A DNA stretch of 7,726 nt from contig JAAVAG010000176.1 of NCBI GenBank assembly GCA_014804185.1, forward strand, positions 1 to 7,726. The letters run 5' to 3'. The position numbers and the translations under genes were made by a program. Source of the stretch: Lachnospiraceae bacterium (GTDB lineage: Bacteria; Bacillota; Clostridia; Lachnospirales; Lachnospiraceae). Of the stretch, positions 1 through 7,076 are shown piece after piece. A model generated the notes under the pieces. It was given only the letters and a program-made list of their open reading frames with translations. It ran no database searches and was not told where the DNA came from. The number at the start of each line of letters is the position of its first letter. Within the stretch, counting starts at the first letter, position 1.

Positions 1-2031
1 TTCCAGCTCTTCCGCGCTGCCGTCAAACATCACTTCCAGATAGATGCTGGTGATCCAGGGCAGTTTGTTTTTGATTTTTCGCTGCAGCAGCGCATAGTGG
101 AGCGTGATCAGCTGCCGGGTTCCCACCCATGGAAACACGGCGTATTTTTTCTCCGACAGGGCGGTGACGAGATGTTCCAGAATACCGCTGTTCCGCGCGA
201 TATAGCGGATTTCGGTGAGGCGCTCCTGACAGCGGGCGCTGAGATACCGGTAAGGATCGTCGTTTTGCAGGATGCTGCGGATCCTGCGCACCAGAACGGT
301 GTGAAATTCGGATTCAAAGTCCATATCCCAGTCTACCGCGGAGATGCCGGAGACACGTTTCACAAAAAGAACCTTTGATTTCACATTGATATCCACCGTC
401 TCCCAGGACATGCCCGCCAGGGCAAAGCGGGTGCCTACGGGGTACGGTTTGTCCACAGTGCCGATGGTGCGGTTTTCTTCCTTTACCAGAAGATATTCCG
501 GGGCTTTAAAGACCGTCAGAAACTTGTGGCTGCTGACGATTTTTTCACCCGCGCGCCCTATGATCAGACCGCCGCGCTCGGTGCGCTGCAGCTGCTCGAT
601 GGAGACCAGATGCGTCAGCAGAATGCGGAAATCCTCCTGGGAGATGGAACGGAAGCATCCCAGGGAGAGCGCTGCCTGAGCCAGTCCGGCGGGGGACATC
701 TCACCGTTGCTCTTCAGACAACTCATAGTCTGGTGATACAGGAGGTTGTAGGCATGCTTTATGGGAGGGATCGGTTCGATCCACTGGTCCCGGAGATACA
801 ACTCTATGATGGCGATGGTCCGGATAAACTCCCAGTTGATGGGTCCCAGGATGTCGGAGGAATTGATCTTGATGCTTTCCACAAAGGTAAAGAGAAGCTG
901 AGGAATCTGTCCCCGGCGTCCGCAGCGCCCCAGGCGCTGGGCAAAACTGGCCACATTCAATGGCGCGCCCACCTGTACGGCCTGATCCAGGGAGCCGATG
1001 TCGATGCCCAGTTCCAGCGTCACGGTTGCGCCGGTGACAATCTTTTCATCGCCGGATTTCATCTCGTCCTCCGTGTTTTCACGCAGCAGCGCGGACACAT
1101 TTCCATGGTGGACGCGGTAAACATCGGGAGCCTTGCGGCTCAGCGCGATCTCCCGCAGGTTTGCCATGATCAGTTCGATTTCTTCGCGGCTGTTCGCGAA
1201 GATAATGGTCTTCTTGTCCAGGGTATGCTGAAAAAGATATTCGTAGTGCTCCCGGTCTCCGATATCGCCGCCGGTGTCCACATCTACCACATTCTGACTG
1301 CCGTCCCTCTCTACCATATCCCGTTTGTCGGCATAGTTCACAAACCGCTCTATGTGCAGGCGCACACGTTTTTTGCCCTCATTCATCAGAGGGGCGGCGC
1401 ATGCCCTTCCGGTTCCGGTATTCAGCCAGTTCTGCGCCAGGGACAGATCGCCCAGGGTGGCGGAGAGGCCGATTCTGCGCGGGTTGACGCCGGTGAGCCG
1501 CATAAGACGCTCCAGGACGCACAGCAGCTGCAGGCCGCGCACGTCCCGCATAAAATAATGCACTTCATCAATTACGATAAAACGCAGGTCGGAGAACATG
1601 GACAGGCAGGTGCCGCGCCTGTTGGTGAGCAGACTCTCCAGAGACTCCGGAGTGATCTGCAGGATACCCTCGGGGTTTTTCATCAGTCTGCTCTTGGCGG
1701 AGACAGAGGCGTCCCCGTGCCATCTTGTGACAGGGATGTTGGAATCCCGCAGCAGCAGTTCCAGACGCTTGAACTGATCGTTGATCAGCGCTTTCAGGGG
1801 TGAAATATACATAACCCCCACCGAGCGGGAGGGATTTTGATATAACTGCGTGAGTATGGGCAGAAAGGCGGCCTCTGTCTTGCCGGAGGCCGTGCCGGAG
1901 GAGAGCAGCAGATTGTCGTCGCTGTCAAAAATCACTTCACAGGCCGCAACCTGGTTTCCGTGAAGTTCCTCCCACTTGTTTTCATAGATAAAGTCCTGGA
2001 TAAAGGGCGCGAGCCTGCTGAATGTGTCCAT
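1..2031 (-). CDS. Lhr/BrxHI-like superfamily 2 DEAD/DEAH-box helicase, C-terminus outside the window
   Basis: Predicted ATP-dependent DNA (or DNA:RNA) helicase, third gene of the TerB/BrxD-like operon. I translated it by hand from ATG at 2031 to the left edge: 677 codons with no stop. Motifs in order: motif I SGTASGKTEAAF (45-56), Ia SPLKALINDQ (77-86), Ib TPESL (127-131), motif II DEVH (155-158), motif III SAT (190-192), IV IIFANSRE (276-283), V around TLELGIDIG (338-346), VI QRLGRCGRRG (365-374). All catalytic residues are present. After the two RecA-like domains comes a region with an Lhr-like signature, FALAGMSWETVDI (536-548), as in the winged-helix/beta region of Lhr proteins. The start is fixed by AAGGAG 5 nt upstream; 33 nt separate it from the ATPase gene. 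Known BrxHI proteins of BREX are Lhr-like and sit next to BrxD, which is the basis of the comparison. The function here is inferred; a nuclease or other C-terminal domain could lie beyond the edge. Confidence 0.93.
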   Translation of the reverse strand, partial: MDTFSRLAPFIQDFIYENKWEELHGNQVAACEVIFDSDDNLLLSSGTASGKTEAAFLPILTQLYQNPSRSVGVMYISPLKALINDQFKRLELLLRDSNIPVTRWHGDASVSAKSRLMKNPEGILQITPESLESLLTNRRGTCLSMFSDLRFIVIDEVHYFMRDVRGLQLLCVLERLMRLTGVNPRRIGLSATLGDLSLAQNWLNTGTGRACAAPLMNEGKKRVRLHIERFVNYADKRDMVERDGSQNVVDVDTGGDIGDREHYEYLFQHTLDKKTIIFANSREEIELIMANLREIALSRKAPDVYRVHHGNVSALLRENTEDEMKSGDEKIVTGATVTLELGIDIGSLDQAVQVGAPLNVASFAQRLGRCGRRGQIPQLLFTFVESIKINSSDILGPINWEFIRTIAIIELYLRDQWIEPIPPIKHAYNLLYHQTMSCLKSNGEMSPAGLAQAALSLGCFRSISQEDFRILLTHLVSIEQLQRTERGGLIIGRAGEKIVSSHKFLTVFKAPEYLLVKEENRTIGTVDKPYPVGTRFALAGMSWETVDINVKSKVLFVKRVSGISAVDWDMDFESEFHTVLVRRIRSILQNDDPYRYLSARCQERLTEIRYIARNSGILEHLVTALSEKKYAVFPWVGTRQLITLHYALLQRKIKNKLPWITSIYLEVMFDGSAEELE

Positions 2032-2036
2032 TCTTT

Positions 2037-2042
2037 CTCCTT
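2037..2042 (-). promoter_or_regulatory. Ribosome binding site of the helicase gene
   Basis: AAGGAG on the minus strand, 5 nt before the ATG at 2031. It fixes the helicase start and gives this third gene independent initiation, unlike the ATPase gene upstream, which depends on an ATGA overlap. Confidence 0.8.
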
Positions 2043-2064
2043 ATTTTAAGCTCCGTATTTGTTG

Positions 2065-3381
2065 TTAGATTTCAAACTCCTGAAATTCGTCGTGGATTTC
2101 CTCGTCGGTGAGTCCGCTCCGGGCCATCTCGAAGCTGCCTCCCCCCAAAAGTCCCGAGACAGTCTGACCGGGATTCTGGTGCAGGATGTTGATCATCTCG
2201 ATAAAGTCGCGGATAATCTCACGGGGTGTGATATGGGATTGCGCGCCTACGCGGTTATACTCTACGGTGAGAAAATAGACCAGATCCTCATGGGAAAGGA
2301 AAGGGGTATAGCCGTAAAGCTGGGCGTGAATCTGCATCAATTTTTCTATAAGGATATACATTTCTTCCTGTGTCAGCATCTGCAGCCGGATGATGGGGGC
2401 GGACAAATCTTTCAGCTCGGCGGTGGCAAAATGTCCCTCCGCCAGCCGGGAGCGCAGTGCCTCGTAGCTGAATACACCCTTGTATTTATCCTCGATACAC
2501 TGGGGCGTGCCGCCCATCAAAAAGCCGATGTGCCGGGCTTTGCCCTGCAGGACATCATTGTACATGGTAAGGATTTTCTCGTAATTGTTTGCGCGGGTGA
2601 TAGAATTGGGAATCTTGAAAATATTCACCAGTTCGTCGATAATGACCAGCATTCCTTTATAGCCCGCTCCAACCAGAAAAGCGGCAAAAATTTTCAGAAA
2701 ATCATACCAGGTCTCATCGGTTACGATGAAATTGATCCCCAGATCCTCCCGGGCCTCTTTTTTGGAGGGATATTCTCCGCGGAACCATTTCAGAACATTG
2801 GATTTCAGGGCGGCGTCATCCTCCCTGTAAGCCCTCCAGTAGAGCACCACGGCTCTGGCAAACTCAAATCCGTTTACCATGCCCTCCAGGGAACCGGCAA
2901 CCGCATAAATCTGCTGTTCCACAAGCCGGTCAAATGCCTCGCCCTCCGCGTTATACTGCGACTTGACGCCGGTCTGGATGCCGGAGATCCATTTTTCCAG
3001 GATCAGAGGAAGCGCGCCTCCGTCGGGCTTGGACTTGGTGGAGAGATTTTTGATCAGTTCCTTATAGGTGGCAAGTCCCTGCCCTTTCGTACCGGCAAAG
3101 CGGCGTTCCGGCGACAGGTCGGCGTCCACCACCGCAAACCCCCTGGCTGTGGCATGGTTGCGGATGGTCTGGAGCAGAAAGCTTTTGCCGCTGCCGTATT
3201 TGCCCACGATAAACCGAAAGGAAGCGCCGCCGTCCTCGATCATGTCGATATCATGCAGGATGGCTTCGATCTCCCGGGTGCGGCCTACGGTGATATATTC
3301 CAGACCGGCTCTGGGAACAACGCCGCCTTTCAGGGCATTGATTAAAATATTGGCAACTCTTGCGGGTACTTGTTTTGTCAT
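2065..3381 (-). CDS. BrxD-like ATP-binding protein (DUF2791 / BREX system ATP-binding domain)
   Basis: A 438-aa P-loop ATPase of the BrxC/BrxD (DUF2791) type, probably ORC/Cdc6-like AAA+. An N-terminal segment ending in GRTREIEA (33-40) precedes Walker A GKYGSGKS (60-67). Walker B is MLVIIDEL (244-251) with the catalytic Glu at 250. FLMGGTP (287-293) is in a sensor-1-like position, and ALRSRL (308-313) offers possible arginine-finger residues. The C-terminal third (about 335-410) is helical, with the LTQEEM and ITPREIIRDFI segments typical of the family and a likely winged-helix fold. The start overlaps the stop of the TerB gene by 4 bases (ATGA, 3378-3381), so translation is probably coupled. 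It is not a membrane protein and has no signal peptide. In BREX, BrxD is encoded beside the Lhr-like BrxHI helicase, as here. The likely role is ATP-driven loading or control of the helicase on DNA; this is inferred from context. Confidence 0.92.
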   Translation of the reverse strand: MTKQVPARVANILINALKGGVVPRAGLEYITVGRTREIEAILHDIDMIEDGGASFRFIVGKYGSGKSFLLQTIRNHATARGFAVVDADLSPERRFAGTKGQGLATYKELIKNLSTKSKPDGGALPLILEKWISGIQTGVKSQYNAEGEAFDRLVEQQIYAVAGSLEGMVNGFEFARAVVLYWRAYREDDAALKSNVLKWFRGEYPSKKEAREDLGINFIVTDETWYDFLKIFAAFLVGAGYKGMLVIIDELVNIFKIPNSITRANNYEKILTMYNDVLQGKARHIGFLMGGTPQCIEDKYKGVFSYEALRSRLAEGHFATAELKDLSAPIIRLQMLTQEEMYILIEKLMQIHAQLYGYTPFLSHEDLVYFLTVEYNRVGAQSHITPREIIRDFIEMINILHQNPGQTVSGLLGGGSFEMARSGLTDEEIHDEFQEFEI

Positions 3382-5162
3382 ATCTCTTTTACCATTTCCT
3401 TTATCTGTTCTATGTAATCCTCATATGGTTCAAATTCGTTGTCAAGCAGGCTGTCGCCGATAAAATCCATGGCCTTTTCGTTGATGTCATCCGCCAGGAC
3501 TTCCGGCATAATGCCATGTCTGTCCGCATATTCTGTGAAATCTGTTCCTCCGCGCAGGACGGCGGACAGAGCGCCTGCCTCCGCGTTGGACAGGGCGCGG
3601 CGCAGCGCAGTCCAGGGAGCGGCCGGGGAGGCAGCATCCGCAGAGACGTCCGGTGAAGAGGCTGCGGTCGGAAAAACGGCAGGCGGAGGGAGCATGGCCG
3701 GGGAAGTATCCGAAGCAGCGTTCGGCGCGGGAGACGGGAGAGGGTTCGTGAGGACATTTGCGGCCTCCTCCTCAGGCACAATAAGCTTCTCCTGTGTGTC
3801 CAGCGCTTCCCGCCGGATCTTGTCCAGGGCCGCCGGATCTACCCGGACGACGGTCTTTGTGGACTCCCGGTAAAATGCCGTGACGGCATCCGTGATGACC
3901 GCCTCCGGAGAAATGCCCGCGGCCTGCAGCATGTCCGCTGTGGCCGGAGAGAGCATTCCGGGATCGGCGGACAGTTTGTATTTATAATTTGTCAGTTTTC
4001 TGAGAACAGCCTCTGTCTGCTTCGCGATATAGCCGATCAGACGTTTCCCGCTGTCGGCGGTGATGACGGCGCTGAAAGTCCAGGTGTTCCGGGAGCACCT
4101 GTATATTTCCTTTTCCGAGAGCACAATTTGTCTGTCGCGCTGCTGCCCATGGGGATAGAAAAGCGCGCCTTTAAAGGGGAGCCAGACGGACATGTTTCCG
4201 GAGGGGTAAAATAATAATTCCCGCAGGCGAATCTGCTTTTCGGCCAGCGTCTGTTCCAGCCCGGCAAATACAAAACGGAAGCAGTCTTCTATCAGCGAAC
4301 TTCTCTCCGGGGTGTAAAAGGCGGATTTGCGGATATCATATTTGGAGAGGGAACACAGCAGCTGAAAATCATCCCCCGGATCGGAGAGGTTCGGATAATA
4401 CGCGCCGAGATCATTTTCGGATACAAATTCCGCAAAAGACCCGGGCAGTTCATAATAAATATAATAATCTTTCAGCCATCCGGGCATATACCGGTCAAGT
4501 GCCTGGTGATAGTTCCGGAAAGCCTTCCAGAAAGTCATAAGACGTTTCAAACCGTCCTGGGGACTGTCGGTTCCGATATTGTTCAGCAGTTCATAAATGT
4601 ACATAAAGGCATAGGACAGAGAAGTTTCCGCGATATCCCCGCCGCGCACATGGGTGCGCCAGGTAAAATAAGTCCGCAGCTGCCCGTAGCCCATCATCTG
4701 ATAATTGGGATAATACGCGGAGCAGGGGACGGACTGCGTGTATTTATCTTCAAAATCCTCCATGAACAGAGCCTGCTGATAGAAGATCCGGGCGTTTTCC
4801 TGCTGCACCCGCCTGTCGTAAAATCGGACCGAGTGAAGCTGCGCTGCGCGGCTTTCCCGCGCAATGTCCCGCATCTGGTCAAAAATATCCCGGATCTCAT
4901 CCCTTTTCGGAGCGTCTATCGGGGTGGATTTCAGGACAAAGCGGCCCACGCCCGGCATAGGACAGGAATCATATTCTATCTCGTAAAACAGATCCTCCTG
5001 CAGGTTCTGCGGCGCCTGCTGCCTTTTCTGCTGCGGCAGCGGATTCTGGCGCTGCGCCGGGGCGGGCACGGTTTCACCCGGCGGCGAAGGCTGCGCCTCG
5101 CCGGGGAAACGGATCTGTTCAAATATCTCGAAATCTTCATACTCCCTGTCCTGACTGTTCAT
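3378..5162 (-). CDS. TerB_N/TerB_C domain protein, first gene of the predicted DNA-processing operon
   Basis: A 594-aa cytoplasmic protein. A Pro/Gln-rich leader (20-55) is followed by a TerB_N-type domain, recognised from the QLRTYFTWRTHVRGGD (161-176) and YAFMYIYELLNNIG (184-197) segments, and then by a family-conserved aromatic/beta-rich middle (about 230-400). TerB_C appears to be split: VDPAALDKIRREALDTQEKL (441-460), then a Pro/Ala/Ser linker (465-517), then the ending with GIMPEVLADDINEKAMDFIG (550-569). I do not see a central TerB metal-binding core. The family is named for tellurite resistance, but TerB-N/TerB-C proteins are widespread and often encoded beside ATPases and helicases, so metal resistance should not be assumed. 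The start is secure: an in-frame TGA lies seven codons upstream with no other ATG between, although the Shine-Dalgarno (GGGAA) is weak. It probably acts as scaffold or sensor for the ATPase and helicase encoded downstream. Confidence 0.9.
   Translation of the reverse strand: MNSQDREYEDFEIFEQIRFPGEAQPSPPGETVPAPAQRQNPLPQQKRQQAPQNLQEDLFYEIEYDSCPMPGVGRFVLKSTPIDAPKRDEIRDIFDQMRDIARESRAAQLHSVRFYDRRVQQENARIFYQQALFMEDFEDKYTQSVPCSAYYPNYQMMGYGQLRTYFTWRTHVRGGDIAETSLSYAFMYIYELLNNIGTDSPQDGLKRLMTFWKAFRNYHQALDRYMPGWLKDYYIYYELPGSFAEFVSENDLGAYYPNLSDPGDDFQLLCSLSKYDIRKSAFYTPERSSLIEDCFRFVFAGLEQTLAEKQIRLRELLFYPSGNMSVWLPFKGALFYPHGQQRDRQIVLSEKEIYRCSRNTWTFSAVITADSGKRLIGYIAKQTEAVLRKLTNYKYKLSADPGMLSPATADMLQAAGISPEAVITDAVTAFYRESTKTVVRVDPAALDKIRREALDTQEKLIVPEEEAANVLTNPLPSPAPNAASDTSPAMLPPPAVFPTAASSPDVSADAASPAAPWTALRRALSNAEAGALSAVLRGGTDFTEYADRHGIMPEVLADDINEKAMDFIGDSLLDNEFEPYEDYIEQIKEMVKEI
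3612..3770 (-). other. Pro/Ala/Ser-rich low-complexity linker inside the TerB protein gene
   Basis: Codes for residues about 465-517, rich in Pro, Ala, Ser and Asp with no hydrophobic core, so it is likely a disordered tether. It separates the two conserved parts of the TerB_C-like region. The reading frame is intact through it. Confidence 0.7.
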
Positions 5163-5207
5163 ATTGGTTCCCGTGCCTTTTCATGATTCCCGGATTTTTG
5201 TGTGTGG

Positions 5208-5232
5208 AGAGAACAAAGATCATATGTTCTCT
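5208..5232. promoter_or_regulatory. Candidate operator: 8-bp inverted repeat overlapping a near-consensus LexA box
   Basis: Perfect arms AGAGAACA (5208-5215) and TGTTCTCT (5225-5232) flank a 9-base spacer. Inside it, GATCATATGTTC at 5218-5229 differs by one base from the Gram-positive LexA/DinR core GAAC-N4-GTTC. The element lies directly at and downstream of the predicted minus-strand start point (about 5232), where a bound repressor would block the TerB operon. It could instead be a 5' mRNA hairpin. The repeat is seen directly; the operator role is inferred. Confidence 0.5.
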
Positions 5233-5238
5233 TCTTTT

Positions 5239-5266
5239 ATTATATATGATACGCGGAAAAAGACAA
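5239..5266 (-). promoter_or_regulatory. Predicted sigma-A promoter of the TerB/BrxD-like/helicase operon
   Basis: Read on the minus strand: -35 TTGTCT (5266-5261), 16-bp spacer, -10 TATAAT (5244-5239). Predicted start near 5232, leaving a 5' untranslated region of about 70 nt before the ATG at 5162. The -10 is perfect and the -35 matches 4 of 6. Confidence 0.6.
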
Positions 5267-5325
5267 TAGGACAATTTCAAAAAGCGATTTTTCGCAAAAC
5301 ATTTTTAAAAAAAGTGTGAAAATAC

Positions 5326-5354
5326 TACACATCCGGCAGAATTTCGATTATAAT
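5326..5354 (+). promoter_or_regulatory. Predicted sigma-A promoter of the parvulin-like gene
   Basis: -35 TACACA (5326-5331, 4 of 6 matches), 17-bp spacer, perfect -10 TATAAT (5349-5354). Transcription would start near 5361, about 80 nt before the ATG at 5442. It diverges from the minus-strand promoter without overlapping it. Confidence 0.6.
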
Positions 5355-5376
5355 AAAAAGGCATGCGGCATCGGGA

Positions 5377-5400
5377 CAGGCTGGCAGAGGAGACAGCCTG
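5377..5400 (+). promoter_or_regulatory. Leader hairpin in the 5' untranslated region of the parvulin-like gene
   Basis: CAGGCTG (5377-5383) and CAGCCTG (5394-5400) form a perfect 7-bp stem with a 10-base purine-rich loop. No U-tract follows, so it is not a terminator. It begins about 16 nt after the predicted start point and could stabilise the mRNA or bind a regulator. The role is unproven. Confidence 0.4.
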
Positions 5401-5423
5401 CGGGAATATGCGCCTGCAGGGAA

Positions 5424-5430
5424 AAGGAGG
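5424..5430 (+). promoter_or_regulatory. Ribosome binding site of the parvulin-like gene
   Basis: AAGGAGG, 11 nt before the ATG at 5442. It decides the start in favour of 5442 over an in-frame ATG at 5316, which has no such site and lies upstream of the predicted -10 box. Confidence 0.8.
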
Positions 5431-5441
5431 AGAAGTCTGAA

Positions 5442-6995
5442 ATGGCAGAGAAAAACAAGCCTGCGGCTGAAACAACGGAAAAGGTTATGACCAAATATGA
5501 TAAAAAAGTCCAGAGAAGGAAAGAGGAAGAGAGGAAAGAGCAGCAGCGCAGAAAGAGAAACAGGATTATCGGCGCGGTGGCGGCAGCGGCGCTGGTTATA
5601 TTTATTGCGTATTTTCCCATCAGCAAATATATAGCGACCCACTCCACCTATATCAACGTGGGCGGTTATGATGTGACAGAAGTGGAATTTGATTACTATT
5701 ATAATATAAGCGCCAGCAATTATATTGCCAGCTGGGGATCCATGATTTCCTATATGGGGCTTGACACTACAAAGGATTACGCGGATCAGATGTACAGCCA
5801 GTACATGACCTGGGATGATTTTTTCCAGCAGAATGCGGTGGAAAGCTTAAAGCGCACCAAGGGACTTGTGAAAGAGGGAACGGAAAAAGGATTTGTGTAT
5901 GACGCTGCTGCCGAGACGGATATGATTATGGAGGCTTTGAAAGACGCTGCAGCGGCGGCCGGAATGACCAGCAAGGATTACCTGAAATCTTCGTTCGGCA
6001 AGTATGCGACCGCGAAAAATCTGCGTCCTATTATCGAGGAATCGTATTATGCCACCGCATATTATAATGAGATCGTAAGAAACAAAAAGGATGCCGATGA
6101 GGAAATTACGGCATATTATGAGGAGCACAAGGATACTTATGACAGTGTAGATTATATGCTGGCACAGGTGGAGGCCGACATTCCTGAGGGAGAGAGCACT
6201 ACGGATGAAGAGGGAAATGTGACTACGGCGGATCCCACCGAGGAGCAGATCGCGGAAGCCATGGAGGCGGCGAAAGCGGAAGCTGATAAAATGGTGAAGA
6301 CCGTGGGTGCGGACGGCGAGCTGCAGGAGAATATAAAGTATACAGGCGCAGGCAGCCTTTACAGGGAATGGCTGTTTGACGCCGGAAGAAAGGCCGGAGA
6401 CACCACTGTTGTGGAAGATCAGTACAATCACAGATATTATGTGCTGCGCTTTGAAAAGAGGTATCTCGATCCGGCCAGCACCGTGAATATCCGCGCGATT
6501 TCCACGGATGAGGATATGGGCGAGACGATTTTGGCAGAGTGGAACAATACCGGGGCGAATGAAGAGGCTTTTATCGCGCTGGTGGAAAAATACAGCAATG
6601 ATACGACCACAAACCGGAACGGCGGCTTGTATGAGGATCTGGATGCCACCAGACTGAGCGATGAAATCGGCAGCTGGATGCTGGAGGAGGACAGGGCGTC
6701 CGGCGATGTGACCACAATCAACAGCACGGACGGAATTCATTATGTCTTCTACTATATCGGTCAGGGAGAGCCGGTATGGAGAGCGTCTGTGATCAGTCAG
6801 CTGGCATCGAAATATCAAGATGAGATGGCAGAGCGCGTCGAAGTGACCGATTCCAAGGGCAGATTGTCCTACCTGAAGGCACTGGCGGCGGAGGAAGCCG
6901 CATCCCAGGCCGCGCAGGATGAGGCCGATGCGAATGACGAGGGCGGAGAGGACGGAGAATCCTCCGATGAGGAAAACGGCAGCGGGAACGAGTGA
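5442..6995 (+). CDS. Membrane-anchored parvulin-like (PpiC/SurA/PrsA-type) peptidyl-prolyl isomerase family protein
   Basis: A 517-aa extracytoplasmic foldase-like protein. The N-terminus is a strongly basic cytoplasmic tail (about 18-41) followed by one membrane helix (about 42-64), so the rest should face outside. Residues about 66-215 form a helical SurA/PrsA-like chaperone region. Two parvulin-like units seem to follow. The first (about 232-340) is diverged, with DSVDYML at its start and YYVLRFEKR at its end, and has an acidic insert. The second (about 346-438) has VNIRAIS, NRNGGLYED (391-399) and GIHYVFYYIG (431-440). The His expected in the first parvulin strand (as in RHI) is Ala352 in unit two, so isomerase activity is doubtful and a chaperone role more likely. 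The C-terminal 35 residues are acidic (Asp/Glu/Ala/Gly). There is no lipobox Cys, so it is anchored by the helix rather than by lipid as PrsA is. The family call is firm; the catalytic status is inferred. Confidence 0.85.
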   Translation: MAEKNKPAAETTEKVMTKYDKKVQRRKEEERKEQQRRKRNRIIGAVAAAALVIFIAYFPISKYIATHSTYINVGGYDVTEVEFDYYYNISASNYIASWGSMISYMGLDTTKDYADQMYSQYMTWDDFFQQNAVESLKRTKGLVKEGTEKGFVYDAAAETDMIMEALKDAAAAAGMTSKDYLKSSFGKYATAKNLRPIIEESYYATAYYNEIVRNKKDADEEITAYYEEHKDTYDSVDYMLAQVEADIPEGESTTDEEGNVTTADPTEEQIAEAMEAAKAEADKMVKTVGADGELQENIKYTGAGSLYREWLFDAGRKAGDTTVVEDQYNHRYYVLRFEKRYLDPASTVNIRAISTDEDMGETILAEWNNTGANEEAFIALVEKYSNDTTTNRNGGLYEDLDATRLSDEIGSWMLEEDRASGDVTTINSTDGIHYVFYYIGQGEPVWRASVISQLASKYQDEMAERVEVTDSKGRLSYLKALAAEEAASQAAQDEADANDEGGEDGESSDEENGSGNE

Positions 6996-7045
6996 CCGGA
7001 TGCGGGAAAGCGATAATAATGTAATAGAGATTCGGAAAGCAGGAC

Positions 7046-7076
7046 AGGAGTGGATGATCGGAAATCCACTCCTTTT
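7046..7076 (+). terminator. Terminator-like hairpin between the parvulin-like and HtrA-like genes
   Basis: AGGAGTGGAT (7046-7055) and ATCCACTCCT (7064-7073) form a perfect 10-bp stem with an 8-base loop, followed by a short run of four T (7073-7076). The short U-tract suggests partial termination, and the next gene's ribosome binding site follows at once. No clear promoter was seen in the 92 nt between the genes, so the downstream gene may depend on read-through. Confidence 0.6.

Noticed and set aside
526..1803. 425-codon open frame on the plus strand
   Set aside because: It lies antisense to the helicase gene, whose motifs I-VI are all present on the other strand. Its translation shows no recognisable domain, and long antisense frames are common in this kind of sequence.
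2059..3345. 428-codon open frame on the plus strand
   Set aside because: Almost exact antisense shadow of the BrxD-like ATPase gene, which has clear Walker motifs and an ATGA overlap with its neighbour.
1..5162. A complete BREX system
   Set aside because: Only BrxD-like and BrxHI-like components are present. No PglX methylase, PglZ phosphatase, BrxC/PglY or BrxA/B is visible in the window.
3378..5162. Tellurite resistance function from the TerB name
   Set aside because: No terZ, terD, terC or terA neighbours are present and the partners are an ATPase and a helicase, so the family name alone does not support metal resistance.
5137..5184. 15-codon minus-strand leader frame from ATG at 5184 overlapping the TerB start
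   Set aside because: Out of frame with the TerB gene, without a good ribosome binding site, and short enough to be expected by chance.
4506..5186. 226-codon open frame on the plus strand
   Set aside because: Antisense to the conserved TerB_N region; no domain or convincing ribosome binding site.
5284..5295. Small hairpin GCGA/TCGC in the divergent region
   Set aside because: Arms are only 4 bp in AT-rich sequence and do not match either promoter, so it is likely chance.
5316..5441. N-terminal extension of the parvulin-like protein starting at ATG 5316
   Set aside because: The predicted -10 box (5349-5354) lies inside it, it lacks a Shine-Dalgarno, and AAGGAGG precedes the ATG at 5442, where the typical basic tail plus membrane helix begins.
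5847..6818. 323-codon open frame on the minus strand
   Set aside because: Antisense to the parvulin-like gene, with hydrophobic low-quality translation and no known motif.
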